From: Pseudophaeomoniella oleicola
Taxonomy: Eukaryota > Ascomycota > Eurotiomycetes > Phaeomoniellales > Phaeomoniellaceae
DNA: 64,000 bases
NCBI GenBank assembly: GCA_003868215.1
Contig: QWDQ01000038.1
Span: 186,001 to 250,000, forward strand
Direction of reading: 5' to 3'
Shown: positions 57,273 to 64,000 of the stretch, piece after piece
How positions within the stretch are numbered: position 1 is the first letter of the stretch
Layout of the letters: every line of letters starts with the position of its first letter
Notes under the pieces: generated by a model
What the model was told of the DNA's origin: nothing
Seen by the model: the letters and a program-made list of their open reading frames with translations, nothing else
Databases searched by the model: none
Program-made: the position numbers and the translations under genes

Positions 57273-58140
57273 ATGAACAAACAATCCCTCTCCAGACGGC
57301 TTGCGATCAATCGTTTCAATCAATTGTGGGGTCGTGCGGTCTCCGCGGCTGGATTCGACCATAACACCGCAAAGCAACAGTCAGACTCCCGTGAGCACAT
57401 GGAGCCAGAACTTATTTCTGGGCTGCGTGGAGACGAATCCAGCCAGGGCGCCACCACAGTAACAGAGGCTGAGAAGGATGGAGATGAGCAATACGCCGCA
57501 GAGGATCCTGAAGCCACGAGAAACATGGAAATCGTTCGCCGTATGTACGCACGCCCCCAGTGATTAGAGGACATTTGGATTTAACATGCCGACAGACCTT
57601 CTCAAGGACCATGGCGAGACCACAGCCGATCATCTCCTGCTCGATCTGCAGGCCTTTCGCATTCAGGCTGAAGGTGTCTGGAAGCAGTGGCGGCAAACCC
57701 TGTTGGGTGCTATCTTGCAGCACGATGGGAACGAGATGATTGAGCACGCAAGACTCAATCTCTGCCAGCATAGGCATCGAGTCCAGGTCTTCCAGGAATA
57801 CGAGATACGTATCTTCAATTTGTGGAAAGCCGGCCACATCAAATTGAAAGAGGAGACCTTGGCTCTCTATCAGGAATGCCACAATGTGATGAAGAACAGG
57901 CACCACCAAGAGCTGAAACGAAATCTTGACGAGATTAGAAAGGAGCTGCATGAGATTGCATACTATCTCAAAAAGAATTGGGACGGCGAGCTTCCTGGTA
58001 CTCTCCAACCCACGACCATGTTCGACCTGTCGGCAGCCAACACACCCATTCTCAAAGGTAAAGAGAGAGCCTGCGGTATACCATCACAACCTGTAAACAC
58101 TATTGGGGGCCCCATTTTGACAATTATTCGACGGGATTGA
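57273..58140 (+). CDS. hypothetical helical protein, family not recognised
   Basis: I do not recognise the family. Two exons (57273-57540, 57596-58140; 55-nt intron, donor GTATGT) give 270 residues. The N-terminus is basic and Arg/Gln-rich (MNKQSLSRRLAINRFNQLWG), which could form an amphipathic or mitochondrial targeting helix. It is followed by an acidic linker (about 35-85). Residues 95-225 are strongly helical with heptad-like spacing (LLLDLQAFRIQAEGVWKQW, EIRIFNLWKAGHIKLKEET, KRNLDEIRKELHEIAYYL), so a coiled coil is likely. The start at 57273 has a good context (AACCATGA). The in-frame ATG at 57117 is an alternative. The intron join gives EIVR-HLLKDHG with good codon phase. No membrane segment is seen. 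Confidence 0.72.
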
Positions 58141-58196
58141 GACGGTTCGATAATACCGCTGCTAGTAAATATGATGACAACATGACCAGCCTGTCC

Positions 58197-58625
58197 CTAC
58201 ATTCCTGTCTTTTCCTTCAGAGCTTCAATCTTCTTGCTCGCGTCACTCTTTCCCATTGATGAAGGGGCATCCTCTCCTGCCTCTTTTGCCATTACTGCAA
58301 TATACCCCATTTGCTTGCTCGTAGCCTGATCATCCCCTGTTGTCCACGTATTGGGATCTTGAATTGCCTCACTGGGCTTGCTATCGTTTCCCTGTGTGCT
58401 GCTTCCCATGTTTTTTAACGCATCGATCTTCTGAGAAGCCTCGCCTTTGTTTAAATCTTTGGGATTAAGAGTGACACCTTTGTCAGAGGCAAGAGTTGCA
58501 AGGAAGGATTTCTGTTTCTCAGTCGGCGCTATTTTAAAATTAGTGTAAGTAGTACTTCGGAATGTGGATAGCAAATCACCATCATCGCCGGTGGTCCAGG
58601 CCTGGGGTTCATCGAGTCTTGACAT
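58197..58625 (-). CDS. tandem DUF3072 protein
   Basis: Two exons (58625-58580, 58528-58197) give 125 residues. The 51-nt intron (58529-58579) is a multiple of three and stop-free. Two DUF3072 repeats are visible: EPQAWTTGDDAPTEKQKSF ... GEASQKIDALK (about 6-54) and DPNTWTTGDDQATSKQMGY ... SDASKKIEALK (about 73-121). Splicing makes repeat 1 (TTGDD-APTEKQ) align with repeat 2 (TTGDD-QATSKQ), which is the reason for the intron call. DUF3072 has no assigned role, and the repeat may be a small SAP-like helical unit. The protein is small, soluble and charged, with no signal peptide. Its start faces the start of the gene at 58959, about 330 bp away. Confidence 0.85.
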   Translation of the reverse strand: MSRLDEPQAWTTGDDGDLLSTFRSTTYTNFKIAPTEKQKSFLATLASDKGVTLNPKDLNKGEASQKIDALKNMGSSTQGNDSKPSEAIQDPNTWTTGDDQATSKQMGYIAVMAKEAGEDAPSSMGKSDASKKIEALKEKTGM

Positions 58626-58958
58626 TCTGTTCTTTTCATCTGCCCTTCAGAAGATAGGTGTAATGCACAGTAATGAAAGTCGTGAGGTGAAGACGACAAA
58701 TATCTTGGGGTTACATAGATTGTCTGCTTTATGACTCAACTGTAACAGATCTGCGTCTATGCAAGGGAAGTCGATGATGCGCACTTTTTGGCTTATCAGC
58801 TTATCAGAACGCGGATTGACGCGAAAATCCCGTGATCAGATGTAATCTAATCTAGATTCGTTCCTCCCTCAAGCGTACATCTGCTTATGAAACAACAGAA
58901 GGAGTGTATATCCGTGTAAACAACATCGAGGTTGCACGAATTAAGTCCTCAAGGAGCC
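58626..58958. promoter_or_regulatory. divergent promoter, DUF3072 gene / gene at 58959
   Basis: A 333-bp intergenic stretch between two divergent starts. It has a GCTTATCAGCTTATCAGAA run (58793-58811), a tandem copy of GCTTATCA containing GATA-type (TTATCA) sites that could bind GATA factors. No gene is supported. Confidence 0.5.
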
Positions 58959-60327
58959 ATGGTTTCTAGAACGAAGCTAGGTATTCACACGATATGCCCC
59001 TCCAGCTGTAGTTTGCCATAATGCCATCCCATGTAAGCTACATCGCAATCTTTCATTTTCCCCCTCTGATCTAGTGCAGCATCCTTCTCCTTACCGTTTC
59101 CTTCCCAAATCCTCTGCCGCAAGCTCAAGTCAGAAGCATGGCGGACTGCCGAGTCCCTCTCATTTCTCTACTCCGAGTCAAGTCATATCGTCAATTAGTG
59201 CTACGAAAGCTCGAGATCTACCGAACCCTTGGTTCGCTGCCACACCAAGTGCACGTCCCTCGCGGCCAGTTCACGATGGCATTGAGGATAGCGGGTCCTC
59301 ATCACCGCCACAGCCGTCGCAGCCAATGTACACAACTGCTGTTGTAACAGGGAGAGATCGGCTCGAAGATGACGAACGGCTGTCACCAACTCTAAGACCA
59401 GAAGACGCCCTCGGCGACGACTTCGATGATCTAATCGAACACTATGCGAGGCAGCAGAAGAGTAGAGCCTCAGCAGTAGGGTCGTCTGCAGCTGGCTACC
59501 CGTTGGATGCACCGAGTACGCCGTATCCGAGGAAAAGACGCAGACTTGGAGCAGCCGAGAGCGACGACGTCATCTCTGTATCCTCTTCGTTATCCGCAGC
59601 GAACTCGCCAGTCTCATCACAGGTATCTGATCGATCTGCTGATCACAGTACTCTGCAAGTTCATGATACGAACACTAGAGCGATGGCATTCGACTGCGAC
59701 GATGTTGAATTCATACAATCACGACCGCCCTCCACAGACAGAGTGAGATTTAGCCACTTCCAGCCTGTGGATGTTGCAACTCCATATACGCCATCTACAT
59801 CTATCACAAAACCGTCCTTCATTCGGCCACCAGTACCATCGCGACCTCAGGATCCGTCAATACTGGGCGGCAGCCCGAATTTACTTCCAGACGCATTCTC
59901 TCCTTCCAAGAAAAGAGGTCGTGGGAGAGAGTATGCATCAGGCGGTATGGCACAAACCATGGTAGGTTGGATCCTCGCAATGGGGCAAGAGGGACAGCAG
60001 ACTAGACTAGTGAACCAATCGGAGCAGCAAGGGAAGTCGCTAGCCAAACAAGAATATGATAGGATAATACATATCACAGAGCTCCAACATGATGAGAATG
60101 ACAGGGCTACAGTCTTGAGAGATGCAGACGGCCTCTTATATCTCCTCGCCGAGGCACCAAGCAACATGCCCAGTGCTAGAAGATCATGGCAAGTCAGCAC
60201 TGGGACCCGGGTAGGAATAAGGAAAGGACCCCTCTGTTGGAGACTGGAAATTGAGGGTATGGGGAAACCTAGTGAGTCTGGGCATAGTGATATGATGGTC
60301 AGTGCTTTATGGGACGTTGACCCCTGA
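58959..60327 (+). CDS. hypothetical Ser/Pro-rich protein next to MRC1
   Basis: I do not recognise the family. Two exons (58959-58980, 59075-60327) give 424 residues. The 22-nt first exon (MVSRTKL) is inferred because the main frame has no suitable ATG near its 5' end, and GCCATGG with a 94-nt intron (GTATTC ... CTAG) restores MVSRTKLVQHPSPYRFLP. Residues 1-280 are Ser/Pro-rich and disordered, with a basic patch PRKRRRL (about 160) that may be a nuclear localisation signal and acidic runs such as EDALGDDFDDLIEHY. From about 290 to 424 a more conserved-looking, folded region follows (MAQTMVGWILAMGQEGQQTR, LLYLLAEAPSNMPSARRSW, GIRKGPLCWRLEIEGM). A nuclear protein is inferred; the function is unknown. 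The shortness of exon 1 makes the N-terminus the least certain part. Confidence 0.7.
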
Positions 60328-60780
60328 GGGACAAGCCATTCGACAGCTGTAGCTTCCAAAGAGATACTCAATATTAGCTTACTGGATTCAGTCACAACAT
60401 CTACATCATTCTTATAATCTACCACGTAGCAGTAATCATGCATTGTTTGTGACGAGCCTGTGAAAACGGATCGTATGTGTACGGTAGTAATTGTAGGTAG
60501 TATTACCATGGTAGTACTACGGTACGGAATACATAATAGCGAAATGTGGGGAATTGTGGTGGTAGACGTGTAATTGGTATCGCGAAACGCGTCTTCCCAG
60601 CCCTCGCGTCCCACATGAACCTCTTATGCCGGGCTCGTCACTTACACTACCTACATACGTAGATAATCCTCAGTACATTGTCCCTCACGGATACTCACTA
60701 TGATATAACATCAGATTCAGATCCTCTTCTAGATGCGAAGGAATCTAATCGGTATTGCCTAGAGATATACACGGCCAACC
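60328..60780. promoter_or_regulatory. MRC1 promoter region with TAC/GTA palindromes
   Basis: A 453-bp region between two plus-strand genes. It has GTAGTATTACCATGGTAGTAC and related palindromic runs (about 60495-60525) and TACATACGTA near 60651-60660. A minus-strand frame (59847-60614) overlaps the upstream gene and is not called. There is a possible in-frame upstream ATG at 60678, but it is in a different frame from the MRC1 start. Confidence 0.5.
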
Positions 60781-63700
60781 ATGTCATCACCGGACCCGCA
60801 ATCTTCCTCGGCGCCATCGCGTGCGCAATCACCCTCTTCCACCATTCTCACCCCAGGGGCGAAGGTGCGAGCTCTGCTGGCCCAATTCGATAGCGATTCA
60901 GATGGTGTCAAAGACAAATCAACCAATACCCGTGCAAAACCTTCATCGCCTATACGAACAACGCGAAGTCCAATCGAGTCGAAACCAGATGATGACAGTG
61001 ACGGGGAAGATGATGATTTGCCTATCCGTCCCCGTGGACGCGTGGCAGGTCGAATGCGAGAAAATGAGCATGGTTCTGAACAACAAGACTCGACGGCACA
61101 TGATGAACCATCGGCAGCTTATCAGCGCATAAAGAGGCAGTTTCTGCAACGTCATTTGTCCAACAAGGTTGAAGCTGAGAAGGCAATTGCCCATGCAGAC
61201 GCGATGTTGACGGCATCGGGAGAAAGTCTGCTCAAGAGAAAGTCAAGTGCTGCAATTGTACTGACCCCAGGTTCTGCACGTTCGAGATCGGTCTCTCCGC
61301 TCTTCTTTCCCTCACCTTCCCCGTCGAAACGAGCAAGAATCTCAAGGTCGCCTTCACATATTGCAGACGGCTCCTTTTCGGATACAGACTCAGATGACGG
61401 TCACGTAAAGAAGCCAAACCCCCGTTTCATGGCGCTTGTCGAAAAGCAGCGGCGAAAAAGGCTAGAACAGGAGGCAGCAGAAGCCAAGAAGAAAGCGGAT
61501 AAAATGCTACGGACTGGAGCCGACAACAGACGACAGCGAGGATCTTCACCGGCAGATCTTTCCGAAGAAGAGTCCGAAAGTGACGAGAATGGAGCTGGCC
61601 GAAAGCTCACCCAACATGCTCGTCCAACTCGGAAGGCGAGCAAAAAGGCATTAGAAGAAATGCACAGGGAGACGCAGCGAATGAGCAGGAACATGCAGTT
61701 AGCACATCAGGCGCAAACGAAAAAAAAGATAACCAAGGAGAGCCTGCTTGCAAAGTTCAACTTCGCCCTTCCTGTGGCCACGAAAGAGGTCGCTTCCTCT
61801 ACGACATCTAGCTCTGCACCAAACTCGGATGGTGAATTGGATAATGCTCGTGCCACCCCACCGACAAGCCCTTTGGGAGGTGCGGAAGAAGAAAGGATAA
61901 CAGAGGCTCCACCCTCACTTTCAAAAACCATTGCAGAGCCAGTTCCTGCGGCTTTTGTAGGGGAGGCAGACGTTAGTATCTTGGCCTTGCATGACAGCAG
62001 AAGGCCCCAGCAACCTGTTATCGATAAAGGTAAAGCTAAAGCCGTCGAAGCCATCGAAAATATAGAGCGACCGCTCGTCGAAGTGCAAAATAAGAGAAAA
62101 CGTCGGCAATTACGTCTCCCTCTTTCTCGTGACGCCATAGGTTCGTATCATGCGGAGCTGTCAGATGACGATCTTGAGATACTTCCCGCAGTACCTGGGG
62201 TGAAGAAGCTTGCTGTTTTTGATAAATTGCCCACGAAGAAGGCGCGTGAGGCACCGTCACATTTGATTCTTCGCTCCCTTGCACACATCACATCGCCTGG
62301 CAAACAAGGCAACGGCAAGCGGCCGACAATGACTGCACCTCAGATGGCAGCTGCACTTCGCAAGCAAGCACGGTTGCAAGCAGCACAAGAGCGAAGCGAA
62401 AAGATTGCTGAGCTGAAGGCTAAAGGTGTATACGTTCAGAGTGCAGAAGAGCGAGAGAAAGAGCAACAAGAAGTAGAGGACCTAGTTGAGAAGGCCCGCC
62501 AAGAGGCCGCCGAAATCCAGAAACGTGAGGAGAGAAGAGCAAAGAAGGATGGAACATTTCAAGACGACGGACTTGATGATGATGATGATGACGATGAATA
62601 TGACGGAAGAAGTTATGGCGAGGAAGCCGATCAAATTTCAGGCTCAGACGAAGAGCAAGACGACGACGCAGAGAACTCGGGAGGAGATCCTGAAGGTGAT
62701 GGGGAAGAAGGAAACGAAGAAGGGATGCTGGACGATGAAGCATCGGAAATTGGTTCGGAAGATGGTGAAGAGCTTATATCCAATGTTGATGAAGCCGAAG
62801 TACATCGTCAGACTTTCCCAGAAGAAGACACAGCAACCGCCGTTCCAGTACAAGCAGGCAGGAAAAGAAGAATGCGGAGAACTCTTGCAGACAGCGACGA
62901 GGAGGAAGAAGAAGAAGAAGCCACTCAACTCACAAGAGGTCAACACGCAGATGATGTGATCATGATGACCCCAACACCTCAAAGGCACGATATTGCTGAC
63001 GAGGGATCACCCAGGTCCCTTCCAAGGGCAACTACCAAAACACCGCAGTCCATCATTCGCTCTGCAAGAAAAGTGATACCCGGCCTTCCTCTTTCAGACG
63101 ATATGCCTATTGGCCTCACCCAGGCATTTGCTGCAACCATGGCAGACAGCCAATCTCAGCGCAGCACAGAAGTGCAGGAGCAGGATTCACTTGAGATGAT
63201 ACGGGATCTTCCTGAGCCAGAGTTCCCCGTCTCATTGGAAAGGTTGAATTCCGTAGATATGGTCACGGACAGTCAGCCGGCATCTCAGACACAGCCTCTT
63301 GGCCTAAAACTCAGCTTCACTCAATCACAGGATCCAAGTCAAATTGTGGAACAGTCCCCACTGCGTGTATCGGCTACGCAGTATTCAGAAGTACCTGAGC
63401 CAACGCAAGATGCTGGTTATATTCTGTCTCCATTCCAAGAAAAGCGGTTTGACACGCCTGCCTTACCTCATTCCACCATCGACACTGTTATACTTCCTAA
63501 GGATGACTCACCGTTGGTGCAACGAAGAGGTAAACTCCATCGAAGACTCGGAATGACGGCAGCTACAGAATCTGATGAGGAAGAGCTTCTGGTTGGGGGA
63601 CGCCAGAAGACGTCAGCCTTTGACATTATACGCCAAGGCGCTCGGCAAAAACAACGTCAGGAAGCTTTTGACAAATCTAGATCAGAGGCGAAAGGACACT

Positions 63701-64000
63701 TCGATGAAGCAGCTGAGGAGTCGGAGGATGAGTATGCTGGCCTTGGTGGCGCAAGCGATGACGAAGAAGGGCAAGAAAATGAAGAAGATAGAAAGATGAT
63801 CAACGATGCGAACAACGAGAAGGTTAATGAAAGGGAGTTGGCTGCTCTCTACGCGTAAGTTACAAGTTGCCCCAAATTTACTATTTACTGTATCTGACCC
63901 ATTTCTAGGGATAAGGAGCGTGCCGAAGACTCTGCCGCAGTATCCAAATTGCTAGAAGACATAACAACAGGTCGTCTGCGAAGAAAGCGTGGAGCTGGTG
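60781..64000 (+). CDS. MRC1: DNA replication checkpoint mediator Mrc1/Claspin (5' part)
   Basis: Exon 1 (60781-63854) encodes 1024 full codons. A 54-nt intron (63855-63908) joins to exon 2 from 63909, which runs off the right edge. The protein is highly charged. Features in order: a Ser/Pro N-terminus (STILTPGAKVRALLAQFDSD), basic segments, a QAQTKKKITKESLLAKFNF-like segment, and a central Glu/Arg-rich coil (MRC1-like domain, about 480-590: MTAPQMAAALRKQARLQAAQ, ERSEKIAELKAKGVYVQS). Acidic Asp/Glu runs (600-720) and an SQ/TQ-rich region (about 785-890) follow. Mrc1 carries checkpoint signals from Mec1/ATR to Rad53/Chk2 and stabilises the replisome with Tof1-Csm3. The overall layout supports Mrc1. 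The C-terminus is not in the window. Confidence 0.88.

Noticed and set aside
59847-60614. 255-codon minus-strand frame
   Set aside because: Most of it is antisense to the 3' exon of the gene at 58959, and it has no recognisable family.
1-64000. tRNA, rRNA, CRISPR and mobile-element search by eye
   Set aside because: Several GGTTCGA-like strings (for example near 40898 and 47780) were inspected, but no cloverleaf or acceptor stem was found. No terminal repeats, transposase or reverse-transcriptase motifs were seen.

Overview
This is nuclear DNA of a filamentous ascomycete (Pezizomycotina). The genes have short 47-161 nt GT-AG introns with CTGAC/CTAAC-like branch sites. The gene set includes ATG9, the conidiation regulator WetA, a fungal rhomboid, DASH-complex Dam1, SAGA Ubp8, a GPI-type GH79 enzyme and Mrc1. 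WetA restricts the source to conidiating moulds. I cannot fix the class; a Eurotiomycetes-like relative fits.

I support 21 protein-coding genes, most with exon joins rebuilt by hand. Left part (0.7-9 kb): an NmrA-like Rossmann protein (-), a Sec14 phosphatidylinositol-transfer protein (+), the six-exon rhomboid Rbd2 (-) and a Ytp1-like membrane protein (-). A gene-poor stretch of about 4.5 kb follows. From 13.4 to 29.6 kb genes are dense: a small conserved fungal protein (-), an FAH-family hydrolase (+), Ubp8 (+), Dam1 (-), a Ras-GAP (-) and intronless ATG9 (+).

Middle part (30-50 kb): two secreted glycosidases, GH17 and GH79, lie in the same direction. Wide gene-poor flanks then surround wetA (43.2-45.0 kb). 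These flanks carry triplet repeats and recurring TACGTA palindromes. Right part (49.3-64 kb): genes are dense again. They are an NDUFAF2-like complex I assembly factor (-), a calponin-homology protein with a coiled coil (+), proteasome subunit Rpn9 (-), a metallo-beta-lactamase-fold protein (+), an unrecognised helical protein (+), a tandem DUF3072 protein (-), an unrecognised Ser/Pro-rich protein (+) and the 5' part of MRC1/Claspin, which runs off the right edge.

The genes do not form one pathway or a biosynthetic cluster. This is a mostly housekeeping euchromatic segment with divergent promoter pairs (13.9-14.6, 25.0-26.8, 50.0-50.5, 54.6-55.4 and 58.6-59.0 kb). I recognised no rRNA, tRNA, CRISPR array or intact mobile element. 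The points most worth a second look are: a cluster of AbaA-type sites upstream of wetA; a metallo-beta-lactamase-fold protein with Ser in place of the metal-binding Asp; a calponin-type protein with two calponin-like repeats bracketing a coiled coil; two 51-nt stop-free introns; and the intergenic TACGTA palindromes.
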